DNA from: Deltaproteobacteria bacterium
GTDB lineage: Bacteria > Myxococcota > UBA727 > VGSZ01
DNA length: 64,000 nucleotides
Direction: 5' to 3'
Assembly: GCA_016177705.1 (NCBI GenBank)
Contig: JACOUT010000018.1
Coordinates: 62,001 to 126,000, forward strand
Below are positions 40,650-50,198 of this stretch, piece after piece. Made by a program: the position numbers and the translations under genes. The notes below the pieces were generated by a model, which did not search any database, had not been told where the DNA came from, and saw only the letters and a program-made list of their open reading frames with translations. The number at the start of each line of letters is the position of its first letter. The stretch's first letter is position 1.

Positions 40650-41959
40650 CCACCTCGCGGAGCTTGTCCCGGCAGTTGCGATACGTACTCGGCACGAGCC
40701 GCCTGCATGGCATCGGCCAGCGACGTGTTCCTGGCCGAGGCGCCCTCGTCACCGAGCGCGCTGGTCGCCAAGAGGAACCACGCGGCTCGCCCCTCATAGA
40801 GCGGCAGGAGCGCCATCGCGACCTCGTCGACCGGCAGCACGCGCCGGACCGAGGCGGCGACGGCATGAAACAGGACCGTCGCCCACAGGGCTTCGTCGAA
40901 CGGGGCGTCACCGGCAGCGACGCGCCCGAGGGCTGTCATGGTCTCGTTCGGCAGGAACGTGGCGAGGATCGGCGCCAGCGTACCCATGCCTTCCGCGAAC
41001 GCGGCTTGCATGTCGTCGACGGGGAATTGCGGCGGCGCGACGGTGCGTGGCTGTGGCGAGCCCAGCGTAGCGAGCGGGGTCGCGCTCGCGGGCGAGAGAG
41101 CGGTCCAGGCAGCGTGGTCCTCCAGCAGGCTTCGCAGCGTCGCGCCGACGACCTGGCGGAAGGCCCGCGCCAGCGGCACGGCCGCGTGCGCGGCGTGAGC
41201 GTCCTCGGTGGTGAACAGCTCACCTGCCCGCCACGTCGGCTGCAGCGCCAACGACGACAACCGCACGTCGATGGCCTCGTCGGCCGCGCTCCGTTCCCAC
41301 AGGTCCATGCCGGCGTGCGCGGCGGCGAAGCGGCGCGAGCAGGCGAGCTCGGTCGCGGCCGGCTCGGCGAAGCCGCGGCCCCACGCCGCCGCGATCAGCG
41401 GCCGCACCAGCTGCGTGATGAGCGGGGCTTCGTGCGGCGAGCGCGGGGGTCGCGGTCGCACGAAGTCGAGGCCGGTGGCGTGGGGGGCGAGAAAGAACGT
41501 CGCCAACGCGGAAGGATCGGGCGGGCCGCGCGCCGGGTCGACGATGGCGACGGAGCGGACCCCGAGCAAGTCGGCGGCGGCCAGGACCAGCCGCAGCGCG
41601 CCGCTGCGACCCGGAGCGCCGTGGTAGGGCACTGAGATGCGGTGGACCGTGCGCAGCGGGTGGCGCACCGCGACCAGCTCGTCGGATCGCGAGCCGCGCC
41701 GGATCACCTCGGGCGTGCCGTCCGAGGAGCCGAGATCGATGTTGAGCAGCACCGTACGTTGGCGGTGCAGCGGCCCAGCAAAGGCGGCGCCGATTGCCTG
41801 GACTACCGGCCCGATAGTGTGGACGTCGTTCAAGGTCGGGATGCCGACGAGCACGTCCGCCTGCCCGGCGGCGACCAGGTCCTCGAGAAGCGCGTCGGAG
41901 AGGATGCTCTGGTGCCCCACGGCGTCAGATCCGCCGCAAGCGAAACCAGTAGAACCCAT
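40646..41959 (-). CDS. GT-A-fold glycosyltransferase, substrate unknown
   Basis: 437 aa. The N-terminus has the nucleotide-sugar fold (ADVLVGIPTLNDVHTIGPVVQAI, LLNIDLGSSDGTPEVI) and SVAIVDPARGPPDPSAL where a DXD-like site is expected. The remainder is helical. The length and soluble character resemble glucosyl- or mannosyl-glycerate/glycerol-type synthases more than cell-wall polymerases, fitting a compatible-solute role, but I cannot name the product. ATG 41959 overlaps TreS by 35 bp; GTG 41920 would start just after the TreS stop and is a good alternative. Confidence 0.72.
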   Translation of the reverse strand: MGSTGFACGGSDAVGHQSILSDALLEDLVAAGQADVLVGIPTLNDVHTIGPVVQAIGAAFAGPLHRQRTVLLNIDLGSSDGTPEVIRRGSRSDELVAVRHPLRTVHRISVPYHGAPGRSGALRLVLAAADLLGVRSVAIVDPARGPPDPSALATFFLAPHATGLDFVRPRPPRSPHEAPLITQLVRPLIAAAWGRGFAEPAATELACSRRFAAAHAGMDLWERSAADEAIDVRLSSLALQPTWRAGELFTTEDAHAAHAAVPLARAFRQVVGATLRSLLEDHAAWTALSPASATPLATLGSPQPRTVAPPQFPVDDMQAAFAEGMGTLAPILATFLPNETMTALGRVAAGDAPFDEALWATVLFHAVAASVRRVLPVDEVAMALLPLYEGRAAWFLLATSALGDEGASARNTSLADAMQAARAEYVSQLPGQAPRGG

Positions 41960-43631
41960 AGGGCGCCATCGTCAGCATGTACGACGTTGCCTTGATCCGC
42001 GGAAACAGGCTGCCGCCAAACATCTCGACCGGCACCGCGCCGGCGAAGTCCGCGAGGTCGAGCTCGACGGCCTGCGCGGTCGCCGCCAGGTTGTTGACCA
42101 CCAGCACGTCCTCGGCGTCCAGGCTGCGCAGCCAGCAAAGCACGCGGTGGTTCTTGGGGGTGAAGAAGCGGATGGTGCCGCGCCCGAACACGTGCGTCTG
42201 CTTGCGCACGCGCAACAACGCCTTCACCCACGACAAGAGCGAGCTCGTGCTGCCGCGCTGCGACTCGACGTTGACTGAGGCGAAGCCGAACACGGGGTCG
42301 TCGATGAGCGGCGCGAACAGCGACGTGACCTCTGCCGGTGCGAAGCCGGCGTTCCGACGGCTGCTCCATTGCATGGGCGTGCGAACGCCGTTCCGGTCGC
42401 CGCGGGTGACGTCGTCTCCCATGCCGATCTCGTCGCCGTAGTAGAGGAAGGGGCTGCCGTTCAACGAGAACAACATCGCGGTCAACAGCTCGATCCGGCG
42501 CCGGTCGTTGTCCATCAACGGCGCCAGCCGGCGGCGGATGCCGAGGTTCAGGCGAGCGATCGGATCGCGCGCGTACTCGTCCCACATATAGTCGCGCTCG
42601 ATCTGCGTGACCATCTCGAGCGTCAGCTCATCATGGTTGCGCAAGAACAAGCCCCATTGCCCCCCCGGGGGCAGGGACGGCGTGCGCTCGATGATGTCGA
42701 TGATGGGCTTTCTGTCCTCCAGACGCAGCGCCATGAACATGCGCGGCATGATCGGGAAGTGGAAGGCCATGTGGAACTCATCGCCGTCGCCGAAGTACGG
42801 CCGCACGTCTTCCGGCCACATGTTCGACTCCGCCAACAGCACCTTCGCGTGACCCGGGTAGGCCGTATCGACGCGGCGCCGAAGCTCCTTGAGGACGCCG
42901 TGTGTCTCCGGCAGGTTCTCGCAGCTGGTCCCGTCGCGCTCGATTAGGTAGGGCACCGCATCGACGCGGAAGCCATCGACACCCTGATCGAGCCAGAAGC
43001 GCATCACGCCCCAGATTTCCTCGAGCACCTTGGGGTTGTCGAAATTCAGATCCGGCTGGTGTGCATAGAAGCGGTGCCAGTAGTAGGCCTGTGAGGCCTC
43101 GTCGAAGGTCCAGTTGGACTTCTCCGTGTCGCAGAAGATGATACGGGCGTCGCGGTAGCGCTCCGTAGTGTCGCTCCAGACGTAGAAGTCGCGCAATGGG
43201 CTGTCGCGCGAGGCGCGCGCGGCGATGAACCACGGGTGCTGATCGGAGGTGTGATTCAGCACCAGCTCGGTGATGACCCGCAGGCCGCGCGCGTGCGCCT
43301 CCGCCAAGAACAGGCGGAAGTCGTCGAGCGTGCCGAAGGCCGGGTCGATCGCGCAGTAGTCGGCGATGTCGTAGCCGTCGTCGCGTCTGGGCGAGGGGTA
43401 AAACGGCAACAGCCACAGGCAGTCCACCCCGAGATCGACGAGGTGATCGAGTCGCTCGGTCAAGCCGAGGAAGTCGCCGACGCCATCGGCGTTGCCGTCG
43501 GCGAACGCCCGCACATGAAGCTCGTAGAAGACTGCATCGCGGTACCACTCAGGGTCGACCAGAAAGCCTCCGGCGCGCACGCATGCAGCGAGGGAATACC
43601 CCGTTTCCGCCGGTCCAGCGAGGCGGCGCAT
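41925..43631 (-). CDS. treS: Trehalose synthase (maltose alpha-D-glucosyltransferase)
   Basis: 568 aa GH13 enzyme of subfamily 16. The opening WYRDAVFYELHVRAFADGNADGVGDF, the KSNWTFD block, GFRVDAVPYL (nucleophile Asp224), LLAESNMWPEDVRPYFG (acid/base Glu268) and LRNHDELTLEM (Asp334) are TreS hallmarks. It interconverts maltose and trehalose. There is no fused maltokinase; that is a separate gene at 36283. Residues 1-26 precede the usual start and a later start is possible. It heads a three-gene minus-strand operon and is divergent from the ClC gene. Confidence 0.93.
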   Translation of the reverse strand: MRRLAGPAETGYSLAACVRAGGFLVDPEWYRDAVFYELHVRAFADGNADGVGDFLGLTERLDHLVDLGVDCLWLLPFYPSPRRDDGYDIADYCAIDPAFGTLDDFRLFLAEAHARGLRVITELVLNHTSDQHPWFIAARASRDSPLRDFYVWSDTTERYRDARIIFCDTEKSNWTFDEASQAYYWHRFYAHQPDLNFDNPKVLEEIWGVMRFWLDQGVDGFRVDAVPYLIERDGTSCENLPETHGVLKELRRRVDTAYPGHAKVLLAESNMWPEDVRPYFGDGDEFHMAFHFPIMPRMFMALRLEDRKPIIDIIERTPSLPPGGQWGLFLRNHDELTLEMVTQIERDYMWDEYARDPIARLNLGIRRRLAPLMDNDRRRIELLTAMLFSLNGSPFLYYGDEIGMGDDVTRGDRNGVRTPMQWSSRRNAGFAPAEVTSLFAPLIDDPVFGFASVNVESQRGSTSSLLSWVKALLRVRKQTHVFGRGTIRFFTPKNHRVLCWLRSLDAEDVLVVNNLAATAQAVELDLADFAGAVPVEMFGGSLFPRIKATSYMLTMAPYGFYWFRLRRI

Positions 43632-43738
43632 GGCAGCTGCAACCGGTCACGTGGGCGCGCATCTACCGGGAATTCACATGCCGATACCGGGCACAGGCAT
43701 TCTCCCGGTGATGAGGGCTCACGCACAGCGCGTCGGTC

Positions 43739-45244
43739 GTGTATCAACAGCCTATGAGGCGCTGGGTCGATCGCCTGCAAGCCTGGCTGCGGATCATCCT
43801 CGATCCGGCGCGGCTGGCGGCGTCCCCCGAGATGCGCTTCCTCGGTCGCACGCTGTGGCTCGCCACCGTGGTCGGCGTGGCATGCGGCCTCATCGGCGTC
43901 GCCTTCGTGGCCGCCACCGACCTCGTCGAGCGCCTGCTCATCGAGCGCGTCGCGGGCGTCGCGCTCTTGCGCGCAGCCGGAGAGCGTCCGGCCATCACCG
44001 CCACCAGCGCCGGCTTTCCGTTCGCGCTCGCGCTCATCCCCGGGCTCGGCGCTCTGCTCGCGGGCCTGCTCTTGCGCCTCGCGCCCGAGGCGCAAGGCGG
44101 CGGCGTCGACGCTGCCTTGCGCGCGTATCACCACGAAGCAGCACACGTGCGCCGCCGGGTCGCTTTCATCAAGCTCGCGGCCAGCGCGCTCACCCTCGGC
44201 TCAGGTGGGTCGGGCGGGCGCGAGGGGCCGACCATGCAGATCGGTGCCGCCATCGGCGCCGGCCTCGCGCGTGTCTTCACGCTCGACGAGCGCGAACGTC
44301 GGCTCTTGTTCATCGCCGGCATCGCCGCGGGTATCGCTGCGGTGTTTCGCACGCCGCTCGGCGCCGCGCTGTTCGCGGTCGAGGTGCTCTACAAGGAGGG
44401 CTTCGAGTCGGACGCGCTCATCCCGGCGGTGCTCTCGAGCGTCGCCGGCTACACCGTCACCGTGCTGTTCTTCGGCGAGCACACCCTGTTCTATCTCCCG
44501 CGCACGCTGCACTTCGTGCCCCAGCACCTGCCCCTCTATGTGGTGCTCGGCGTGGTGTGTGCGGCCGCGGGCCGGGCTTTCATCTCGGCCTTGCATCGGG
44601 TGCGAGCCCTGGTCGCCAGCTCCGGCATTCCGGTGTGGGCAGCTCCCGCGCTCGGCGGGCTTGCCATGGGCGTGATGGCGTCGTGCGCGGCGTTCGCCGC
44701 CGCGCGCACCTTCGACTTCGGGGTGACCGGTCTTGGCCTGGTCGGCAGCGGCTACGGCATGTTGCAGGCGGTGTTCTCGCATGCGGCGTGGATGCCCGCG
44801 GGCTTCGCCGGCTTTGCGTTCTTCGTTTCGCTCGCGATCTTGAAGATCGCCTGCACCGCCTGCACGGTCGGCAGCGGGGGCAGCGCCGGGGACTTCGCGC
44901 CCGCGCTCGTCGTCGGCGGGCTGAGCGGCGCCGCGCTCGCGCTCGGGGTCGATGCGGTGTTCCCCGGGCTCGACGTCGATCCGGCGGCGTTCGCGCTCGT
45001 CGGCATGGCGGCGATGTTCGGCGGCGCGGCGCATGTGCCGCTCGCCGCGCTCGTGCTGGTGTGCGAGATGGCGGGCTCCTACGCGCTGCTCGTGCCCACC
45101 ATGCTCGCCATCGGCGTCACCTCGATCCTGTTCCGCCATCGCTCGCTCTATGAGGCACAGCGCAGCTCGCCGCATCGTGCCCGCACCATGGCGCCTGGGG
45201 CGGAGACGAGCGGCAGCTTCGCGGTGCCGCCGAGCAAGCCATAG
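43739..45244 (+). CDS. ClC-family chloride channel or Cl-/H+ exchanger
   Basis: 501 aa with about twelve to eighteen hydrophobic segments. Filter motifs GSGGSGGREGPTMQ (gating Glu at about 162 in GREGP) and GSGGSAGDFAPAL are present, with GFESDAL after the VEVLYKE helix. There are no CBS domains. The first filter loop reads GSGGS where GSGIP is common, which may alter selectivity. The start is GTG 43739 or ATG 43754. It sits between the TreS operon and the ABC efflux pair; ion release under osmotic or acid stress is the likely use. Confidence 0.88.
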   Translation: MYQQPMRRWVDRLQAWLRIILDPARLAASPEMRFLGRTLWLATVVGVACGLIGVAFVAATDLVERLLIERVAGVALLRAAGERPAITATSAGFPFALALIPGLGALLAGLLLRLAPEAQGGGVDAALRAYHHEAAHVRRRVAFIKLAASALTLGSGGSGGREGPTMQIGAAIGAGLARVFTLDERERRLLFIAGIAAGIAAVFRTPLGAALFAVEVLYKEGFESDALIPAVLSSVAGYTVTVLFFGEHTLFYLPRTLHFVPQHLPLYVVLGVVCAAAGRAFISALHRVRALVASSGIPVWAAPALGGLAMGVMASCAAFAAARTFDFGVTGLGLVGSGYGMLQAVFSHAAWMPAGFAGFAFFVSLAILKIACTACTVGSGGSAGDFAPALVVGGLSGAALALGVDAVFPGLDVDPAAFALVGMAAMFGGAAHVPLAALVLVCEMAGSYALLVPTMLAIGVTSILFRHRSLYEAQRSSPHRARTMAPGAETSGSFAVPPSKP

Positions 45245-45273
45245 TGGCGGGTGGGGCACGTACGCGTCGCGCG

Positions 45274-47685
45274 CTACATGTCGCGCACCGCCTCGGCGAC
45301 CGGCCAGCGCTCGACCGCCCTGAGCGCCGGCCACTGCGCGACGAACAGCACGGCGAGTACGCCGAGTGCCGCGACCACCACGGTCGCCGGTGACACGACG
45401 AACGGAAGGGCGAACAGGTCGCTCGAGTACAGGTCGAGCGCGTACCGCGTGGTGAGCAGGCCAAGCGGCAACCCGAGCACGAGCCCGAGCAATGCGAGCG
45501 CACCGTTCTCGAGCGTGATGGTCAGGCGGATCTCACGCATGGTGCGACCGAGCGCGCGCAGCGTTGCCAGCTCGCGCCGGCGCTCCAGCACCGAGAGGGT
45601 GGCGGTGTTGAACAGGATGGCGGAGGCCAACACCACGGAGCACGCGAGCATCATGCCGGTCATCGCCCAAGCGAGGCCCATGACGTCGTCAACGAGCGCG
45701 CGCAGCTCGGCGAGATCCTCGATGCGCGCGAGGTCGGTGCGCGCCCACAGCGCCTCGCGGGTGGCCTCCAGATCCCGGCTCTGCAGTGCGAGCGACGTAA
45801 CGAGGCCGTCACCCGCCGTAGCGCCGCCCACGCCCTCGCCGTGGAGCCCGTCGCGACCAAGATGGAGCGTGTTGCCGACGGTCGCATCGGCGAAGTCCGC
45901 GATCACGAGCGCGAGCTCTGGCCCGTGCGGTAACAGGCGCACCCGCACCCGATCGCCGCGCGTCGCGCCCACGCGATCGGCGAGCGCGTGGTTGAGCACT
46001 AGTCCGCCCGTCGGCGGTGGGTGGAAGGCGCCGTCGAGGTCGATTGGACGCAACAGCGTGGCGCCTTCCGCTGTGGCATGAGCGAGCGCGGATGCGGTCT
46101 TGCCTCGGAAGGCTAGCTGCGCCGGCAGCAGCAGCGCGCCTTCTACGCGTGTCACCCCGGGCAGCGCCGCGAAGGTGCGCTCCGCTTCCGCGGCGTCCAA
46201 TGGTGCCACCAGATCGACCCACAAGTCGTAGCGGCGCGCCTCGTGAAAGAGCATGTCGGTCAGCCGCTTCATCGAGTCGATGAGCGCGCTGGTGGTGAGC
46301 ACCAGCACCAGCGCCGCGGCGACGCCGAGCGCAGTGCCGAGGCTGCGCAGCGGCCGGCCGAGCACCGAGCGCAAAGCCATGCGTAGCGGCATGGGCAGGC
46401 GGGAGTGGCGCAGCAGCACCGCGGGGCCGCGCGCCACCGGCGCGCTCGCGCGCATCGCCTCGGCGGGGAGCACGCGGCTCGCGCGCCAGGCAGGCAGGAG
46501 GCCCGCGCCCAGGCCCATCAGCAAGGCGAAGCCGAGCCCGATGGCGGCGACGTCGAGGTGCCATCGAGTGGCGACGAAGGGGATGCCGAGCTCGCGCGCG
46601 TAGCTCTCAGTCATGGCCCCGGCCGCCGCCACGCCGAGCACGCCCCCAACGAGAGCCCCGAGACCTGCAAGGCCCATGGCGCGTGCGAGGAAGTGGCGCA
46701 GCACGGCGGCGCGGCTCACGCCGAGCGCCAGCATGGTGCCAATGGCGCGCCGCTGCGTATCGATGAGGCGCGACAGCACGCTCGCCGAGATGAAGCCCGC
46801 GATGCCGAGGAAGAACAGCGGGAAGAACGCCGCCATGCCCTGCAGGCCCTCGAGGTCCATGCGCAGCAGGCGGACGCCGGGCAGATCGTCCTCGGCGGTG
46901 GAGCGGATCACCCGGTCCCCGAGGACTGCGAGCGTCACCCGCGCGCCTTCGGCGCCCCGCTCGTGCTCGAGCAAGAGCTGGTTGCCGGCGGCATCGCTCG
47001 CGGCGATGTCGATGCCGGCCAGGCCAGCGACCGCCAGCGGCTCGCTCTCGACCAGGGCGCGCGCGAGCCCGCGCAGCTCACCACGACGCAGGTAGCCGAC
47101 GCCGAAGGTGTCTGGCGTGGGCATGACGTCGTTTTCGCTGCGTGACACCCACAGGTACTCGGCGCTCACCACCACGCCGCTCACGCGCAGCTCGCGGCGG
47201 AGCGCGCCGAGCACGACTGCGAAGCGCTGGCCCGGCGCGAGCGCGAAGCGCGCGGCGACGTGTTTCTCGAGCGCGATCTCGCCCGGCGCTGACGGAAGCT
47301 GCCCTTCCACGACGAGCAATCGATCGAGCGCGGGCTCGCCCTGGTCCGGCAGGCTCACCAGGCGCAGCTCGATGGGCCGCGCGCGCTTGCCCGGCTGGGG
47401 CAGGTGTGCCGGGACCGAGGTCTGCACCCGCGCCAGCGCGGCCGTCACACCCGGCTGTGCGCGCACCCGCTCGACGTCGGCGGCGGCGACCGGCTGGGTG
47501 TCGGCGTGCAGATCGGCCAGCGCCAGGCGCGCGCGCGAGTGCGCGTAGCTCGCGTCGAGGTCGGCGTAGCTCGCGGCCGTGGCCACGAACAGCAGCACGC
47601 CGAGCGCGGTGACGAGGAGCAGCGCGACTGCCTGCCCGGGCTGCGCGAACAGCTCGCGCCGGAGCTTGGTCGCAAGCACCGTCAC
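45274..47685 (-). CDS. FtsX-like ABC permease (MacB/LolC superfamily)
   Basis: 803 aa. An N-terminal TM, a large periplasmic domain, then three TMs (IAGFISASVLSRLIDTQRRAIGTMLALGVSRAAVLRHFLARAMGLAG), a second TM/periplasmic segment and three final TMs (VLERRRELATLRALGRTMREIRLTITLENGAL). This duplicated FtsX layout is seen in mechanotransmission ABC proteins exporting lipids or lipoproteins, or relieving envelope stress. It starts at GTG 47685, overlapping the ATPase stop. The substrate is unknown. Confidence 0.88.
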   Translation of the reverse strand: MTVLATKLRRELFAQPGQAVALLLVTALGVLLFVATAASYADLDASYAHSRARLALADLHADTQPVAAADVERVRAQPGVTAALARVQTSVPAHLPQPGKRARPIELRLVSLPDQGEPALDRLLVVEGQLPSAPGEIALEKHVAARFALAPGQRFAVVLGALRRELRVSGVVVSAEYLWVSRSENDVMPTPDTFGVGYLRRGELRGLARALVESEPLAVAGLAGIDIAASDAAGNQLLLEHERGAEGARVTLAVLGDRVIRSTAEDDLPGVRLLRMDLEGLQGMAAFFPLFFLGIAGFISASVLSRLIDTQRRAIGTMLALGVSRAAVLRHFLARAMGLAGLGALVGGVLGVAAAGAMTESYARELGIPFVATRWHLDVAAIGLGFALLMGLGAGLLPAWRASRVLPAEAMRASAPVARGPAVLLRHSRLPMPLRMALRSVLGRPLRSLGTALGVAAALVLVLTTSALIDSMKRLTDMLFHEARRYDLWVDLVAPLDAAEAERTFAALPGVTRVEGALLLPAQLAFRGKTASALAHATAEGATLLRPIDLDGAFHPPPTGGLVLNHALADRVGATRGDRVRVRLLPHGPELALVIADFADATVGNTLHLGRDGLHGEGVGGATAGDGLVTSLALQSRDLEATREALWARTDLARIEDLAELRALVDDVMGLAWAMTGMMLACSVVLASAILFNTATLSVLERRRELATLRALGRTMREIRLTITLENGALALLGLVLGLPLGLLTTRYALDLYSSDLFALPFVVSPATVVVAALGVLAVLFVAQWPALRAVERWPVAEAVRDM

Positions 47686-48368
47686 GGCGACGCGCTCGCG
47701 TCCGTACGGCGATCTTCAACCACCGCGCCGTCGCGCAGGCGCACCACCCGGTCGGCGAAGGCGAGCGCCGCGTCGTCGTGGGTGACCACTACCACGGCGC
47801 GGTCGGTCTCGTGGGCCGCCGCGCGCAAGTGCCCGAACACCAGCGCGCCCGCTTCGTGGTCGAGCGCACCGGTGGGCTCGTCGGCCAGGAGGAGCGCCGG
47901 CTTCTTGGCGAGCGCGCGCGCGATGCCTACGCGCTGCTGCTGCCCGCCGCTCAGCTCACCGGGGAAGCGGTCGGCGAGCTCGCCGATACCTACCGCCCCC
48001 AGACAGGCTGCGACGTCCGCCGCTGTCGCGCCGACGAGCTCGCCCGCCATCAGCACGTTCTCGGCCGCGGTGAGGCTCGGCAACAGGTTGAAGAACTGGA
48101 AGACGAAGCCGACCTGCTCGCGCCGGTAGCGCCCCAGCTCGTCGTCCGAGAGGCCCGCGAGATCGCGCTCGCCCACGACGACCCGCCCCGCGCTCGGGCG
48201 GTCGAGCCCGCCGAGGAGATTGAGCAGCGTGGTCTTGCCGGAGCCGCTCGGCCCAAGCAGCACCACCAGCTCGCCGCCGCGGATCTCGAGGTCGGTAGGG
48301 GCGAGGGCCCGCGTTCGCACCAGGCTGCCGTAGTGCTTCTCGACGGCCTCGAGGCGTGCGCGCGTCAT
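47682..48368 (-). CDS. ABC ATPase, LolD/MacB-type
   Basis: 228 aa. Walker A GPSGSGKTTLLNLLGGLDRP, Q-loop FVFQFFNLLPSLTAAENV, signature LSGGQQQRVGIARAL, Walker B LLLADEPTGALD and VVTHD are intact and typical of LolD/MacB partners of FtsX-like permeases. Tandem ATGs at 48371 and 48368 follow a GGAGG ribosome site; the second has better spacing. It is translationally coupled to the permease and divergent from the MscS gene. Confidence 0.92.
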   Translation of the reverse strand: MTRARLEAVEKHYGSLVRTRALAPTDLEIRGGELVVLLGPSGSGKTTLLNLLGGLDRPSAGRVVVGERDLAGLSDDELGRYRREQVGFVFQFFNLLPSLTAAENVLMAGELVGATAADVAACLGAVGIGELADRFPGELSGGQQQRVGIARALAKKPALLLADEPTGALDHEAGALVFGHLRAAAHETDRAVVVVTHDDAALAFADRVVRLRDGAVVEDRRTDASASP

Positions 48369-48459
48369 CATCCCCTCCACAGTCACCCGGATAGCACGGC
48401 TCGACCGCGACGGAGGCGAGCGGATTGTCGCTCGCGCGTGCCTCTGGTAGCGCGCTCGC

Positions 48460-50034
48460 ATGCGCACCCAATCGACGACCGCCGCCGTCGTGACCGCGCT
48501 CGTGATCGGTGCTGGCGCGGCCCGCGCGCAACCGACGCCCTCAGAACCGACGGCGACCGCGCCGGCCACAGCGGCGGTCACAGCGCCCCCAACCGTCGAT
48601 CCCGCTTCGCCGCGTGCGGCGGTCGAGCGTTTCCTGCACCAGGCGCGGGCGGGCGCCTTCGAGCGCGCCGCCGAGCAGCTCGAACCGACCCAGGACGGCA
48701 CCAGGCCCGCCGAGCGCGCCCGCCGCCTCGGGCTCGTGCTCGACCGCATGATCTCCATCGAGCCGGAGCGCCTCCCCGCCGAGGTCGACGGGCGCGAGTC
48801 TATCGAGCTCGGCGTCATTCGCCTCGACAGTGGTGTCGCCGTCCCCATCCGCCTGGTGCGGCGGCCGAGTACGAGCGGAGAGGCCCGCTGGCTGTTCTCG
48901 CGCGACACGCTCGGCGCCGTCGACGATGCCTACGAGGCGCTGCCGCACCGGGCACTCCTCGAGCACCTGCCCGACGTGCTCGTGCGCGCCGGACCGCGCG
49001 GGGCGCTCTGGTATCAGTGGCTGCTCCTCTCACCGCTTCTGGTGCTCGCCTGGGGTATTGGCTGGCTCGCGAGCCGCGTCGTGCGGGCCCTGCTCAAGCG
49101 CATCACGCGGCGGACCTCGGCCGTGTGGGACGAGCAGCTCGCGCAGCGGCTGGGCGCGCCGCTCACGCTCGGTCTGACCGTCGCGGCCTCACGCCCGCTG
49201 CTGCCCTGGCTGGCGCTGCCGCCTGCCGCGGAGTCCCTCGTAGCCGCGCCGCTCGAGATCGTCGTGCTGGTGGCGATCTTCTGGGGCCTCTTGCGCGCGG
49301 TCGACGTCGTGGTGGCGCGCCTGCTTCAGACCTGGGCCACCAGCCGCCCAGGCTCGCGCGCGCTCCTGCCGCTTGCCGGGCGCATCGCCAAGGCGCTGCT
49401 CGTCGGCATCGGCGCCATCGCCGTCGTCTCGTCGCTCGGCTATCCGATCGCAAGCATCCTGGCTGGCCTCGGCATCGGCGGCCTGGCGGTTGCGCTGGCC
49501 GCGCAGAAGACCTTCGAGAACCTGTTCGGCGCGTTCGCCGTCGGCATCGATCAGCCTCTGCGCGAGGGAGACTTCGTGGCGATCGATGACTTCGTGGGCA
49601 CGGTCGAGAGCATCGGGCTGCGCTCCACCCGTATCCGCACCCTCGATCGCACGCTCATCACCATCCCGAACGGCCAGCTCGCCGAAAAGCGCATCGAGTC
49701 CTTCGCCGAGCGCGACCGCATCCGGCTCTTCCTCAAGGTGGGGCTCGTCTACGAGACCACCAGCGAGCAGATGCGCCAGGTGCTCGACGGCATCATCGCC
49801 GCGCTCAAGGCGCACCCGGACATCTGGCCCGACAACGTCATCGCGCGCTTCGTCGGCTTCGGTGAATCGAGCCTCGACGTAGAGGTGATGGCGTGGTTCA
49901 AGACCACCGACTTCGATCGTTTCTGTGTCATCCGCACGGAGGTACTCCTGCAGATGATGACGGTCGTGGAGACGGCCGGCAGCTCGTTCGCGTTCCCCAC
50001 GCGGACCGTTCACCTGGCGAGCACGGGTGCGTAG
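48460..50034 (+). CDS. MscS-family mechanosensitive channel with periplasmic domain
   Basis: 524 aa. A signal peptide (to about residue 23, GAARAQ) and a Pro/Thr linker precede a periplasmic helical region (about 45-180). Several TMs lead to the pore helix and MscS core: SILAGLGIGGLAVALAAQKTFENLFGAFAVGIDQPLREGDFVAIDDFVGTVESIGLRSTRIRTLDRTLITIPNGQL, split across about residues 325-410. Such channels open under membrane tension to release osmolytes during hypo-osmotic shock. A single-gene unit between the ABC pair and the P-type ATPase. Confidence 0.93.
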   Translation: MRTQSTTAAVVTALVIGAGAARAQPTPSEPTATAPATAAVTAPPTVDPASPRAAVERFLHQARAGAFERAAEQLEPTQDGTRPAERARRLGLVLDRMISIEPERLPAEVDGRESIELGVIRLDSGVAVPIRLVRRPSTSGEARWLFSRDTLGAVDDAYEALPHRALLEHLPDVLVRAGPRGALWYQWLLLSPLLVLAWGIGWLASRVVRALLKRITRRTSAVWDEQLAQRLGAPLTLGLTVAASRPLLPWLALPPAAESLVAAPLEIVVLVAIFWGLLRAVDVVVARLLQTWATSRPGSRALLPLAGRIAKALLVGIGAIAVVSSLGYPIASILAGLGIGGLAVALAAQKTFENLFGAFAVGIDQPLREGDFVAIDDFVGTVESIGLRSTRIRTLDRTLITIPNGQLAEKRIESFAERDRIRLFLKVGLVYETTSEQMRQVLDGIIAALKAHPDIWPDNVIARFVGFGESSLDVEVMAWFKTTDFDRFCVIRTEVLLQMMTVVETAGSSFAFPTRTVHLASTGA

Positions 50035-50198
50035 GTTTCGGCCCTGCCACCATCGTTGCTGAGCCGGAATCCTCTGGTGGCGGTCGCGCGTTACTGCCAG
50101 ACTGCCGGCGAGTCGCCGAGAAGGGTGCAGCCGCGCGCTGCAGGATCTGGATGGTCGGGCCGCCATCCTGTGCATCGCAGCCCCCCTTGGAGGCGAGA

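Noticed and set aside
47682..48908. Longer N-terminus for the LolD-like ATPase (start at 48908)
   Set aside because: The extra part is the shadow of the MscS gene; the ribosome site and family length favour 48368.
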